A DNA stretch of 64,000 nucleotides from Cordylochernes scorpioides (lineage: Eukaryota; Arthropoda; Arachnida; Pseudoscorpiones; Chernetidae). The stretch covers positions 74,589,044-74,653,043 of the forward strand of contig CP092874.1 in NCBI GenBank assembly GCA_030710605.1, written 5' to 3'. Below are positions 32,088 to 41,943 of this stretch, one piece after another; the stretch's first letter is position 1, and each line of letters starts with the position of its first letter. A model generated the notes under the pieces. It saw nothing but the letters and a program-made list of their open reading frames with translations, made no database searches and had not been told where the DNA came from. Both the position numbers and the translations under genes were made by a program.

Positions 32088-32650
32088 AATCACTTTATTA
32101 TGGACCGTTCAACAAGAGCAACCTAGTTTATGATATTTGCAACAATGAATAATATGGAAGCAATGGTCGCCTCTCCCGTCAAAATAAACGTCAGAATCTG
32201 ACGCCATCTATTGACCGTCGCCGCAACTAGCGGCATCGGGTCGGTGACAAAGCCACAACACCAACTTTGGCAAACTGATAAGCGTCCACCTAGAGACCAT
32301 GGTTTCGGGCTAATGGCCCTCGTCAGTCTAGGGCGGACTTTATTCCATGATTCCACACGGGATCTAATGGAATCCTCACAATCTACCAAAGATGTGTTTT
32401 GCTGGCAATGTGGCTGGGCCAAATCTATTGGCAAATGACTTTGTCACCGACCCGATGCCGCTAGTTGCGGCGACGATCAATAGATGGCGTCAGATTCTGA
32501 CGTTTATTTTGACGGGAGAGGACACTATTGCTTCCATGGATTAATTTCCTCCCGGCAAATTTTCCATCAATTAATAATATGTGAAGGTTATTCACATATT
32601 AAATAAAATGCTAACGCGGGATTCGATCCCGGTTCATGACTGTCGCGTCG
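32088..32650 (-). mobile_element. tRNA-derived SINE split by a foldback element
   Basis: The two halves (32088-32156 and 32573-32650) together match the intact copy at 61176-61350: AACCTAGTTTATGATA, then GGTTATTCACATATTAAA, then CGCGGGATTCGATCCCGG, a B-box-like sequence (minus strand). The foldback at 32157-32572 separates them with a 9-bp AATAATATG duplication. Confidence 0.8.
32157..32572. repeat. Foldback element of the 319-bp-unit family
   Basis: One unit plus a short inverted end. The left terminus is the inner type (GAAGCAATGG); the right terminus is the outer type (CGGCAAATTTTCCATC). AATAATATG lies on both sides (32148-32156, 32573-32581), showing a true transposition into the SINE with a 9-bp target duplication. 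It is the mirror orientation of 16889-18113, which also has one inner and one outer end. Confidence 0.87.
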
Positions 32651-32658
32651 CGCGTGAT

Positions 32659-32838
32659 TGTAGAACGAAATTTGAAAATTATCCCGCATGTGTTTCTTTT
32701 GAACGAAAAATCTAAATTTATTTCAAGAAGAAATAACCATCATTTCTAACCTTAGGAATGAAGTATGAAAGGATGAATTGTGAAGAGTAATGATAAAAGG
32801 AAAAATAAAGTGTTCAGGGATGGGAAATGTCGTTCTAC
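32659..32838. repeat. Foldback MITE, family A, centre-deleted copy
   Basis: Starts TGTAGAACGAAATTTGAAAA and ends TGTCGTTCTACA. It retains the left arm only, with GTGTTCAGGGATGGG near the break. It lies 45 bp before the next, tRNA-containing half copy. Confidence 0.75.
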
Positions 32839-32883
32839 AATCATAAGCCGCATTATATTGTATTATAAATTACTTTATATAAT

Positions 32884-33128
32884 ATTTACGAACGGAAAAA
32901 TATGTCCAGGGTAGCCTAGTAGACATGGCATCTGCTCGGTAAGCGGAACACTGTGGGTTCGTTTCCTATCCCTGGACACTTTATTTTTCCGTTTATCATT
33001 ACTCTTCACAATTTATCCTTTCATACTTTATTCCTAAGATTAGAAATAATCGTTATTTCTCCTTAAAATAAATTTCGATTTTTCGTTCAAAAGAAAAAAT
33101 GCAGGATAATTTTCAAATGTCGTTCTAC
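32884..33128. repeat. Foldback MITE, family A, right half with tRNA-like tip
   Basis: Right arm of family A preceded by a tRNA-like sequence. The tRNA acceptor stem is extended by GGAAAAATA on one side and CACTTTATTTTTCC on the other, so the cloverleaf sits at the apex of the palindrome. In the 3733-4075 copy the apex is reduced to GTCCAGGGATAGG. Confidence 0.75.
32904..32977 (+). tRNA. tRNA-like cloverleaf (anticodon GGT, Thr-like)
   Basis: Folds as a tRNA: 7-bp acceptor TCCAGGG/CCCTGGA (32905-32911 with 32970-32976); D stem GCC/GGC; anticodon stem TCTGC/GCGGA with a seven-base loop TCGGTAA giving GGT; variable ACACT; T stem GTGGG/CCTAT with loop TTCGTTT (weak, two G-T pairs). GGT is an unusual anticodon for animal tRNA-Thr, and the location inside a MITE argues for a tRNA-derived relic rather than a working tRNA gene. 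Confidence 0.6.
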
Positions 33129-33407
33129 ATCCATATTTTTACACAGTCTCTTACAAGAGGTGCACACCCTAATTGGATGGATTGGTGTTCAACTGAGATC
33201 TTGCTTTGTAGTCTAGCGTCCAGTAGCCAGCTGTCATCCGACCAAACAAAGGCCGGACAGCTGGAGTAGCGGGAAGTGGTTCCCCTTCCTGTCTGTAAAT
33301 ACAAACGTCGTTCTTTGTTCCTTCACATAGGATGGAATGACTCTTTTTGGATGCACATGCGCGCGTGTACACGTATGTATGGATGCGTATTCGTGCATAG
33401 ATACACA
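33129..33407. other. Unassigned spacer
   Basis: No ORF or repeat recognised. It ends in an alternating purine/pyrimidine stretch (GCACATGCGCGCGTGTACAC, about 33352-33371) before the Helitron end. Confidence 0.4.
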
Positions 33408-33842
33408 CTAGCCGAATGACCCGGGCAACGCCCGTGTTTTACCCGATTGAATGTTTTGATTCAAATACTATTTGTTACAATTATAAATTGGCGCCTTAAA
33501 TAAATGCATATATTAGTTAATAACTATAGCCTATGTGCTTTATCTGTCTATGTACTGTTGGCTTCCGTAGGCGTCTCTTACTGGGAAAAAGAAAGAGAGA
33601 TTCCATTTAGTTATTAACTAATATATGCATTTATTTAAGGAGCGACTCGCTCCAACACAATAGTTACAAAAACCAAAAAGCGAGTGGGGGGGCAAAGTAA
33701 AAAAACAAAGTGTCTCGCGTAGTGGCGGCGCCATCGTAGCCACGTGATCGTAGCCAACCAATAGGAGAGCGCCATTCAAAAAAAAAGCAAACGGTGACAG
33801 AGATGAAGAATTGACGACGCATGACGCTCGTAACTGTATATA
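33408..33842 (-). mobile_element. Helitron-like element, minus strand
   Basis: The minus strand ends with hairpin ACGGGCGTTGCCCGGGTCA and CTAG (33408-33411), followed by T. The same terminus is at 41944, 43103, 45127 and 49413. The 5' end is placed at TCTATATACAGTTACGAG (33842) with less certainty. A 149-bp palindrome is nested at 33494-33642. Part of the 5' region is shared with the 43103 copy (AAACGGTGACAGA, CGCATGACGCT). Confidence 0.7.
33494..33642. repeat. Palindromic MITE nested in the Helitron
   Basis: TTAAATAAATGCATATATTA and its exact mirror form about 32-bp arms around a spacer with TATAGCCTATGTGC. It interrupts GGCGCC of the Helitron (compare the uninterrupted GGCGCCGTGGATGTC at 42025). 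Confidence 0.85.
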
Positions 33843-34029
33843 GAATGTACATACATAAATATAAGTTCATACCATTATAATAATTTTTCTATTTATTTTT
33901 CTAGCATGAGTCCTTCACTCCATGCTGATATAGCTATAAATATACACAGCTTTAATCAGTATATATGTGTACCACATATATATATATATATTAAAAAACG
34001 AAAGAAAAAATAAAAGATAAAAAGATCAG

Positions 34030-34260
34030 GTGTTGAAATCAATATTAAAAATGGCATATCCTGACCAGGAGTACATGTGCTTTACAGAAGGCAGAGCGCC
34101 AAAAGCGCGAAACGCGTTCGTCGATGGCTTTTCTTGATTTATCAAGAAATTGGGTTGGCCAAATATCAGGGAACAGGGTAAATCAATGTTTAGTTGATTT
34201 CTGTTCCGCCAGATGGCGCTCTGCCTTCTATAAAGCACATGTGCTCCTGGTCAGGATATG
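34030..34260. repeat. Foldback MITE, family B
   Basis: Inverted arms with AAAAATGGCATATCCTGACC / GGTCAGGATATGCCATTTTT, ACATGTGCTTTA and GGCAGAGCGCC. It is related to 12204-12769, including an internal TTTCTTGATTTATCAAGAAA hairpin. Confidence 0.83.
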
Positions 34261-34365
34261 CCATTTTTAATATATATTTACTCGTATATATATGTGGTGT
34301 TCGTTTTATAACTTGCTGGTTGGTTAATCCACCATACATCTCATATATATTATATGAAAATATAT

Positions 34366-34480
34366 ATCACACACACACACACACACACACAAAAGCCTTT
34401 ATTAGGGACTTGCCCCGTACAGATTATCCCAATTGGGGTAAGGTAATAATCATCTTGTGTTATTTACATAGAAATTGAAC
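34366..34480 (-). mobile_element. LINE 3' end with GT-repeat tail
   Basis: On the minus strand ...GGGGCAAGTCCCTAATAAAG is followed by GCTTTT and about 13 GT units (plus-strand AC repeat 34366-34391). It matches the AATAAAGGC terminus of the LINE at the start of the window. Only the 3' UTR remains. Confidence 0.6.
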
Positions 34481-34481
34481 T

Positions 34482-35164
34482 GGCTTTACTCTTCGTCTCA
34501 AAGTCATTCACTTGTTGACTGTCCTTACATAATGATGATCTAAAAAATTTATAGTAAGCTATTGCCTTAGAAAATATATCATTAAAAGGCGACCGTTTTT
34601 AAAATAAATTTATATTCTTTTGTGAGTTTATTTTGTTGTTGTTTTTGTGTGTATGTGCTCTTATTGCAATGACAAAAATATTGGGACGGCCTGGCTCATC
34701 AGTTGTGAACCCTCTCAGCGGTTAAATCTACCATTCGTAGCTACTATTTTTTATTAAGATTTTTTTGTTTGTTTTTATATCTCCAGTACTGAAGAGGAAA
34801 CTTTGGCAAATATATTTAAATGAACTATGGTTTGAGGATACACACATTGTATATATATGTTATGAATATTTTGTTTGTTGTTGAAAAAATAGAAAATTGA
34901 AGGTGCAGTCGTGAAAAAGAAAATATAATTATTTATTTATCAAGTAGGGTTCATTTTGAATTACTTGAAACAAATTACACATAAAATGATTTCTCACAGT
35001 AATATAGAATTTATATATAAAATGAATCTTATATTCGTGAATTATAAAAAATAGGTAGGTAGGTTTACTATACATATTAACAACAAATATTCAAAGTGTT
35101 ATGCTCTAAATCTATGGTCAAAAATAAAATACTAGTCAATGATGAAAGTAAAATATATATTTTT
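34482..35164. other. AT-rich spacer
   Basis: No supported gene. GGCCTGGCTCATCAGTTGTG at about 34688-34707 is a lone piece of the 54600-type palindrome family. Confidence 0.4.
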
Positions 35165-35473
35165 TAAAAAATAAAATTAAATTCAAAAGACAAAAACCTC
35201 TCGCAATCAGTATCTTTTATTATTACAAATAACGGACGCTAGCTTTCGAACAATTAGTTCTTCAACGGGCGTTTTTACAAAACGAAATCAGATTCTTATT
35301 AATATATAGAGGTAATAGAAGAAATATATACAAATATTCGCTCAAAGATATGCTAAAAAGTAAATTAGAGAATTGAAAAATAATCAGATATGCAAAAACT
35401 TCTTTAAAACTAAATTAAGTTTAAAACTAAGTGGGGAAGGGGGGACATAGCAGAATTCGTTCTTCAAATTCTT

Positions 35474-37684
35474 TTAAAAAAGACAGCGGAACTGTTCTGG
35501 GACATCTATTCTTCTGTTTATGCTGTCTTTACAACCAGAAACCAAGGATTCCAAAATTAATCTTTCCCCTTTGTATCTGATGTTGTTGTAATGGCAGATG
35601 GGGTTATCCAGATCAAAACTATGTCCTGTGTTTAACGTGTGTTGGTACAGAAGGGATCTGGGGTCTTTTGAGCTGATATTGTATTTGTGTTCTTTGATTC
35701 GGTTTTCGATTTTTCTGCCTGTTTCTCCTACATAAACGGATTCACAATCATTGCAGGCAACCGAATAGATCGCGTTGCTTTTATGGGAGAAATCTATAAA
35801 ACCCCTGGTTCTGTTGACTGTAAGGGTAGCCTTTTTGAACGGGATGAATGTATGTTTTCTTATAAAGTCTGGTGGGTATCCAAATGTCCGTAGATTATTG
35901 TAAATATTCTCTTTTTCTTTTTCTTTTAAAGCTCGAAGGGAACAATGGGTATGGAGCCTCTTAGTTAGGGTTTTGACAACTGATATTTTGTAAGAGACTG
36001 GACTGTAGGAGTTAAACGGAATATATGATGGTTTGGCGGTATCTTTGTAATAGACAGTTGTTTGGAAACTGTTCCTATTTCTAAAAATGAGGGCATCCAG
36101 ATATGGTAAGGTGTGGTTTTCTTCTCTTTCTATTGTAAACTTAATTTCTGGGTGGTAACTGTTAAGAGTGTCAAGGATGGCTTGGTCCGCTCCTAGGTGA
36201 TATTCACAATATATATCATCAATATATCGTCGCCATTTCTTAATCCCCAGATTCTCTCGACTGTTAATCCAGCCATCTATTGTCAGTAGAACAATTTCTG
36301 CTACTGTAAGGGAAAGGGGGCTACCCATGGGTGACCCCTTAATCTGCCTGTAAATCTGGTTCTGATATGTAAAATTATTAATGGAGAGGCAAGCCTTGAC
36401 CATGGTACAAATTGTATCAATATTGTCGAGTTCTGCCTTCACAAGTATATCCCGTAGGTTGCTGATTATAAGATCATGAGGGAGGCAGAGGAAGAGGGAT
36501 TTCACATCGAAGGAACAAATCCGACTGTTAGGGTCGGGTATAGATCTTCTGATATCACCTATAAAATCTGCTATGTTGTTAATTGAATAGATGTTCCGTG
36601 AACGGACATGGGGCGACAAAAGCGAAGACAGAAAACGAGATACCACTATAGCCGGCGAAAGGTGGTATGCGACTATTGGTCTTAATGGGATATCTTCCTT
36701 GTGCAACTTCGGAAGGCCATATATGTAAGGAATATCTGTGTTATTGTTTATGAATGACTTGTATTGTTCATCAGTGATCTTTTTATTCTTCCTGAGAGAT
36801 GCTAACGTTTTCTTAAAAAGAGCTATGGATTTAGAATTTTCGGCTTTAGATATGGGTTCAAAAATCTCTTTGTCTTCCAATGTTGTCTCCATCTTATTCT
36901 GGTAATCCAATCTGTTCATAATGACCGTACTACCTCCCTTGTCTGCTCTGCAAACCACCAATTCCTTATTGTTTTTTATGTTTTTAATCGCTTGGATGAA
37001 TTGTTTCTTAGGTTTTATATCAAAAGTACCCCTTCTGTTAATTTTAGCGGCGACTATGTTCCTTATCTCTAATTTCTGTACATGGTTGAAAGTTTGGATT
37101 ACGGATTCGATTGAACCAATGGTTCTGAAAGGGTCAGTTTCGGTCGGTATTCTGTTTTTTAGGCCATTTCTTAGTAAATTCTCTTCTGATGGGGAAAAAA
37201 CATGATCGGTGAGGTTAACTATTGTATTTCCTAAAGTATCTGCTGGAAAGTTATATTTCTTTTCCCAAAACCGGAATTTATCATGATGTTTCTTGGATAT
37301 TCTGAGATTCTGTGAATCAACTGCTCTTGTGATGTTTATAAGTAATTCTGCCATGGCTTTCCTTGGTAGTGTACACAATAATAGGGAAATTAGTTCTTTA
37401 ATTGTTTTACCAAGAAATCTTATCATGGAGTGACACCCTTTGATCCTCGCCTTAAGTAGATCTTTTCTAAGATTCTCTATCTTCCGTTCAGAAAAAACAT
37501 TCCCAACCGGATCTCTAATTCTGAGGGAAGGGGGAATAAAATTCACTTCCTGACATTTCTTGTTGAACTGTAGGTTATTTCTCCACCTGGCTAGGCTGAG
37601 TGACTTCCTATATAATTTCGTTTTATAAAATTCAGTATATTCAAGGTTTTTCGGGTTCATTCTAAGATCAAAAAACTTGCGCAT
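35474..37684 (-). CDS. Penelope-like reverse transcriptase / GIY-YIG nuclease (copy A, 736 aa)
   Basis: Start taken at ATG 37684-37682 (MRKFFDLRMNPKN). Telomerase-related PLE reverse transcriptase: conserved VVCRADKGGSTVIMN, IYGLPKLHKEDIPLRPIV, SFDVKSLFLCLP (first catalytic Asp), IKGSPMGSPLSLTVAEI and RRYIDDIYCEY (catalytic Asp pair). The C-terminal GIY-YIG endonuclease reads IYSVACNDCESVYVGETGRK with RIKEHKYN. The frame is open, but compared with copy C about 46 residues are missing in frame between RT and nuclease (after TRGFIDFS), removing the linker. Function of this copy is therefore doubtful. Only metazoan-type PLEs with GIY-YIG fit; very confident of family. Confidence 0.93.
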   Translation of the reverse strand: MRKFFDLRMNPKNLEYTEFYKTKLYRKSLSLARWRNNLQFNKKCQEVNFIPPSLRIRDPVGNVFSERKIENLRKDLLKARIKGCHSMIRFLGKTIKELISLLLCTLPRKAMAELLINITRAVDSQNLRISKKHHDKFRFWEKKYNFPADTLGNTIVNLTDHVFSPSEENLLRNGLKNRIPTETDPFRTIGSIESVIQTFNHVQKLEIRNIVAAKINRRGTFDIKPKKQFIQAIKNIKNNKELVVCRADKGGSTVIMNRLDYQNKMETTLEDKEIFEPISKAENSKSIALFKKTLASLRKNKKITDEQYKSFINNNTDIPYIYGLPKLHKEDIPLRPIVAYHLSPAIVVSRFLSSLLSPHVRSRNIYSINNIADFIGDIRRSIPDPNSRICSFDVKSLFLCLPHDLIISNLRDILVKAELDNIDTICTMVKACLSINNFTYQNQIYRQIKGSPMGSPLSLTVAEIVLLTIDGWINSRENLGIKKWRRYIDDIYCEYHLGADQAILDTLNSYHPEIKFTIEREENHTLPYLDALIFRNRNSFQTTVYYKDTAKPSYIPFNSYSPVSYKISVVKTLTKRLHTHCSLRALKEKEKENIYNNLRTFGYPPDFIRKHTFIPFKKATLTVNRTRGFIDFSHKSNAIYSVACNDCESVYVGETGRKIENRIKEHKYNISSKDPRSLLYQHTLNTGHSFDLDNPICHYNNIRYKGERLILESLVSGCKDSINRRIDVPEQFRCLF

Positions 37685-37985
37685 AAAATTAAATTCAAAA
37701 GACAAAAACCTCTCGCAATCAGTATATTTTATTATTACAAATAACGGACGCTAGCTTTCGAACAATTAGTTCTTCAACGGGCGTTTTTACAAAACGAAAT
37801 CAGATTCTTATTAATATATAGAGGTAATAGAAGAAATATATACAAATATTCGCTCAAAGATATGCTAAAAAGTAAATTAGAGAATTGAAAAATAATCAGA
37901 TATGCAAAAACTTCTTTAAAACTAAATTAAGTTTAAAACTAAGTGGGGAAGGGGGGACATAGCAGAATTCGTTCTTCAAATTCTT

Positions 37986-38491
37986 TTAAAAAAGACAGCG
38001 GAACTGTTCTGGGACATCTATTCTTCTGTTTATGCTGTCTTTACAACCAGAAACCAAGGATTCCAAAATTAATCTTTCCCCTTTGTATCTGATGTTGTTG
38101 TAATGGCAGATGGGGTTATCCAGATCAAAACTATGTCCTGTGTTTAACGTGTGTTGGTACAGAAGGGATCTGGGGTCTTTTGAGCTGATATTGTATTTGT
38201 GTTCTTTGATTCGGTTTTCGATTTTTCTGCCTGTTTCTCCTACATAAACGGATTCACAATCATTGCAGGCAACCGAATAGATCGCGTTGCTTTTATGTTG
38301 AACATCATGTTTAACTCCTGGTTTGGTAATGGGGTTCCTCAGTATATGTCCTATTGTACTTGTGCTGCTATAGGTGAACTGAATTCCATATTTCCTCAAA
38401 TCATGGACTATTCGCTGATTGGTAGGGGAGAAATCTATAAAACCCCTGGTTCTGTTGACTGTAAGGGTAGCCTTTTTGAACGGGATGAATG
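37986..38491 (-). pseudogene. Penelope-like copy B, C-terminal part
   Basis: Encodes the RT-nuclease linker (PTNQRIVHDLRKYGI, present here and in C but absent in A) and the complete GIY-YIG domain. The frame is cut at 38492 by the mariner; beyond it, 39446-39559 continues the same PLE sequence until the inverted junction with C. The upstream RT is absent, so the copy is truncated. Confidence 0.88.
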
Positions 38492-38493
38492 TA

Positions 38494-39443
38494 CAAGGTG
38501 CGTTCATTAATTTCCAGGACTGCTCTTTATCTTTGAAAAAATAAAACAAATAAAAAAACGAATTCAATATTTTTCAAAATATGCCCCTCCTGCCTCAATA
38601 CACCCGTTCCATCTTTTTTTCCAATTGTCGAAGCAGGAGATAAAATCACTTTTTGAGAGGTTCCTCAAAGTTGCCTTCGATTCAGCTTGTATCATATCAA
38701 CGTTGTCAAATTTCCGTCCTTTCAAGTTCATTTTCAATTTAGGATAGAGGAAAAAGTCATTGGGGGCTAAGTCGGGGGAATAGGGTGGATGAGGGATCTG
38801 TATGGTTGAATGCTTGGCCAAGAACTGCAAAACAACATGGGCTGTGTGCGGCCGCGCATTACCGATGTGAAGTATCCAGTCATTGTTTTGCCATCTTTCA
38901 GGTCTTTTAAGGCGCACTGCCTCCCTTAAGCACCTCATTATCCCCAAATAAACAGATAGTCCAGTCTCTGAAGATAAGTCTTTAATAGAAATTCTTTGTT
39001 AGATTAATTAACTCCTTTATTTCGAGCTTGTTTTCCTCGCAACGAAATGATCTTGGACGCCCAGTATGCTGATCATCGTTTACCTTTTCCCGACCTTTTT
39101 GGAAGCGTGAAAATCATTCAAAAGTTCTTGAACGGGATAAAGCTGCATCGCCAAAAGCTTCTTTAATCAATTCATACGTCTCAGTAGCACCTTTTTCAAT
39201 TTAAAACAAAACTTAATGCAGATTCTCTGCTCTTCGAAAATGGCCATTTTAAAATTAGAAATGCGAACCTCACAAGGAAGTTGTTTTGTTCTATTTTTAG
39301 ATCGGCGCGTGCGCCACGAGACTCGTGCTTTCAGTCAGGTGTGGTCAAATGTCCAATATTCAACTCTGTAAAAAAATATTTTCTCTAGCTTTTTTATTTA
39401 TTTTATTTTTTAACCAGTCCTGGAAATTAATGAACGCACCTTG
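38494..39443 (-). mobile_element. Internally deleted mariner inserted in PLE copy B
   Basis: 950 bp with ~30-bp inverted ends (CAAGGTGCGTTCATTAATTT, CCAGGACTG) and TA on both sides; the PLE sequence resumes exactly after it. The transposase C-terminal part (38564-38947) is readable: LREAVRLKRPERWQ, ILHIGNARPHTA, YSPDLAPNDFFLYPKL. The segment with the first catalytic Asp is deleted, and the second Asp position (normally HDNA) reads GNA. A TGA replaces a Trp codon in the N-terminal part. The copy at 56423-57359 shares the same deletion and nonsense change. Confidence 0.92.
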
Positions 39444-39537
39444 TATGTTTTCTTATAAAGTCTGGTGGGTATCCAAATGTCCGTAGATTATTGTAAATAT
39501 TCTCTTTTTCTTTTTCTTTTAAAGCTCGAAGGGAACA

Positions 39538-41583
39538 ATGGGTATGGAGCCTCTTAGTTTACCAAGGAAAGCCATGGCAGAATTACTTATAAACATCACA
39601 AGAGCAGTTGATTCACAGAATCTCAGAATATCCAAGAAACATCATGATAAATTCCGGTTTTGGGAAAAGAAATATAACTTTCCAGCAGATACTTTAGGAA
39701 ATACAATAGTTAACCTCACCGATCATGTTTTTTCCCCATCAGAAGAGAATTTACTAAGAAATGGCCTAAAAAACAGAATACCGACCGAAACTGACCCTTT
39801 CAGAACCATTGGTTCAATCGAATCCGTAATCCAAACTTTCAACCATGTACAGAAATTAGAGATAAGGAACATAGTCGCCGCTAAAATTAACAGAAGGGGT
39901 ACTTTTGATATAAAACCTAAGAAACAATTCTTCCAAGCGATTAAAAACATAAAAAACAATAAGGAATTGGTGGTTTGCAGAGCAGACAAGGGAGGTAGTA
40001 CGGTCATTATGAACAGATTGGATTACCAGAATAAGATGGAGACAACATTGGAAGACAAAGAGATTTTTGAACCCATATCTAAAGCCGAAAATTCTAAATC
40101 CATAGCTCTTTTTAAGAAAACGTTAGCATCTCTCAGGAAGAATAAAAAGATCACTGATGAACAATACAAGTCATTCATAAACAATAACACAGATATTCCT
40201 TACATATATGGCCTTCCGAAGTTGCACAAGGAAGATATCCCATTAAGACCAATAGTCGCATACCACCTTTCGCCGGCTATAGTGGTATCTCGTTTTCTGT
40301 CTTCGCTTTTGTCGCCCCATGTCCGTTCACGGAACATCTATTCAATTAACAACATAGCAGATTTTATAGGTGATATCAGAAGATCTATACCCGACCCTAA
40401 CAGTCGGATTTGTTCCTTCGATGTGAAATCCCTCTTCCTCTGCCTCCCTCATGATCTTATAATCAGCAACCTACGGGATATACTTGTGAAGGCAGAACTC
40501 GACAATATTGATACAATTTGTACCATGGTCAAGGCTTGCCTCTCCATTAATAATTTTACATATCAGAACCAGATTTACAGGCAGATTAAGGGGTCACCCA
40601 TGGGTAGCCCCCTTTCCCTTACAGTAGCAGAAATTGTTCTACTGACAATAGATGGCTGGATTAACAGTCGAGAGAATCTGGGGATTAAGAAATGGCGACG
40701 ATATATTGATGATATATATTGTGAATATCACCTAGGAGCGGACCAAGCCATCCTTGACACTCTTAACAGTTACCACCCAGAAATTAAGTTTACAATAGAA
40801 AGAGAAGAAAACCACACCTTACCATATCTGGATGCCCTCATTTTTAGAAATAGGAACAGTTTCCAAACAACTGTCTATTACAAAGATACCGCCAAACCAT
40901 CATATATTCCGTTTAACTCCTACAGTCCAGTCTCTTACAAAATATCAGTTGTCAAAACCCTAACTAAGAGGCTCCATACCCATTGTTCCCTTCGAGCTTT
41001 AAAAGAAAAAGAAAAAGAGAATATTTACAATAATCTACGGACATTTGGATACCCACCAGACTTTATAAGAAAACATACATTCATCCCGTTCAAAAAGGCT
41101 ACCCTTACAGTCAACAGAACCAGGGGTTTTATAGATTTCTCCCCTACCAATCAGCGAATAGTCCATGATTTGAGGAAATATGGAATTCAGTTCACCTATC
41201 GCAGCACAAGCACAACAGGACATATACTGAGGAACCCCATTACCAAACCAGGAGTTAAACATGATGTTCAACATAAAAGCAACGCGATCTATTCGGTTGC
41301 CTGCAATGATTGTGAATCCGTTTATGTAGGAGAAACAGGCAGAAAAATCGAAAACCGAATCAAAGAACACAAATACAATATCAGCTCAAAAGACCCCAGA
41401 TCCCTTCTGTACCAACACACGTTAAACACAGGACATAGTTTTGATCTGGATAACCCCATCTGCCATTACAACAACATCAGATACAAAGGGGAAAGATTAA
41501 TTTTGGAATCCTTGGTTTCTGGTTGTAAAGACAGCATAAACAGAAGAATAGATGTCCCAGAACAGTTCCGCTGTCTTTTTTAA
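39538..41583 (+). CDS. Penelope-like RT / GIY-YIG nuclease (copy C, 5'-truncated)
   Basis: The 681-codon frame begins in inverted copy B sequence (MGMEPLS), so the true element part starts at about LPRKAMAELL. It lacks about the first 115 residues of copy A but keeps the RT (GSPMGSPLS, RRYIDDIYCEY), the complete linker with FTYRSTSTTGHILRNP, and GIY-YIG (IYSVACNDCESVYVGETGR). Nearly identical to A elsewhere (for example KKQFFQ versus KKQFIQ). Whether the chimeric start is ever used is unknown; as an element it is a dead-on-arrival 5'-truncated copy. Confidence 0.9.
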   Translation: MGMEPLSLPRKAMAELLINITRAVDSQNLRISKKHHDKFRFWEKKYNFPADTLGNTIVNLTDHVFSPSEENLLRNGLKNRIPTETDPFRTIGSIESVIQTFNHVQKLEIRNIVAAKINRRGTFDIKPKKQFFQAIKNIKNNKELVVCRADKGGSTVIMNRLDYQNKMETTLEDKEIFEPISKAENSKSIALFKKTLASLRKNKKITDEQYKSFINNNTDIPYIYGLPKLHKEDIPLRPIVAYHLSPAIVVSRFLSSLLSPHVRSRNIYSINNIADFIGDIRRSIPDPNSRICSFDVKSLFLCLPHDLIISNLRDILVKAELDNIDTICTMVKACLSINNFTYQNQIYRQIKGSPMGSPLSLTVAEIVLLTIDGWINSRENLGIKKWRRYIDDIYCEYHLGADQAILDTLNSYHPEIKFTIEREENHTLPYLDALIFRNRNSFQTTVYYKDTAKPSYIPFNSYSPVSYKISVVKTLTKRLHTHCSLRALKEKEKENIYNNLRTFGYPPDFIRKHTFIPFKKATLTVNRTRGFIDFSPTNQRIVHDLRKYGIQFTYRSTSTTGHILRNPITKPGVKHDVQHKSNAIYSVACNDCESVYVGETGRKIENRIKEHKYNISSKDPRSLLYQHTLNTGHSFDLDNPICHYNNIRYKGERLILESLVSGCKDSINRRIDVPEQFRCLF

Positions 41584-41943
41584 AAGAATTTGAAGAACGA
41601 ATTCTGCTATGTCCCCCCTTCCCCACTTAGTTTTAAACTTAATTTAGTTTTAAAGAAGTTTTTGCATATCTGATTATTTTTCAATTCTCTAATTTACTTT
41701 TTAGCATATCTTTGAGCGAATATTTGTATATATTTCTTCTATTACCTCTATATATTAATAAGAATCTGATTTCGTTTTGTAAAAACGCCCGTTGAAGAAC
41801 TAATTGTTCGAAAGCTAGCGTCCGTTATTTGTAATAATAAAAGATACTGATTGCGAGAGGTTTTTGTCTTTTGAATTTAATTTTATGCGCAAGTTTTTTT
41901 ATCTTAAAAAATAAAATATTTGCGTTTTAGATTATATAATATA

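Larger units (their letters stand above)
35178..41903. mobile_element. Penelope-like element complex (A, B tandem; C inverted)
   Basis: Three Penelope-like copies: A (minus, 35178-37684), B (minus, 5'-truncated, 37685-38491 plus 39446-39559, split by a mariner) and C (plus, 39553-41903). The shared 3' region (GTTTTAAAGAAGTTTTTGCA, GAAAGCTAGCGTCCGTTA) occurs at 35178-35458, 37685-37978 and 41590-41885. B and C meet head to head at about 39555. TTAAAAAATAAAA occurs outside A (35165-35177) and outside C (41904-41916), so the whole complex looks like one insertion. C runs a few bases into the 5' start (ATGCGCAAGTTTTTT), as in tandem PLE templates. Confidence 0.88.
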
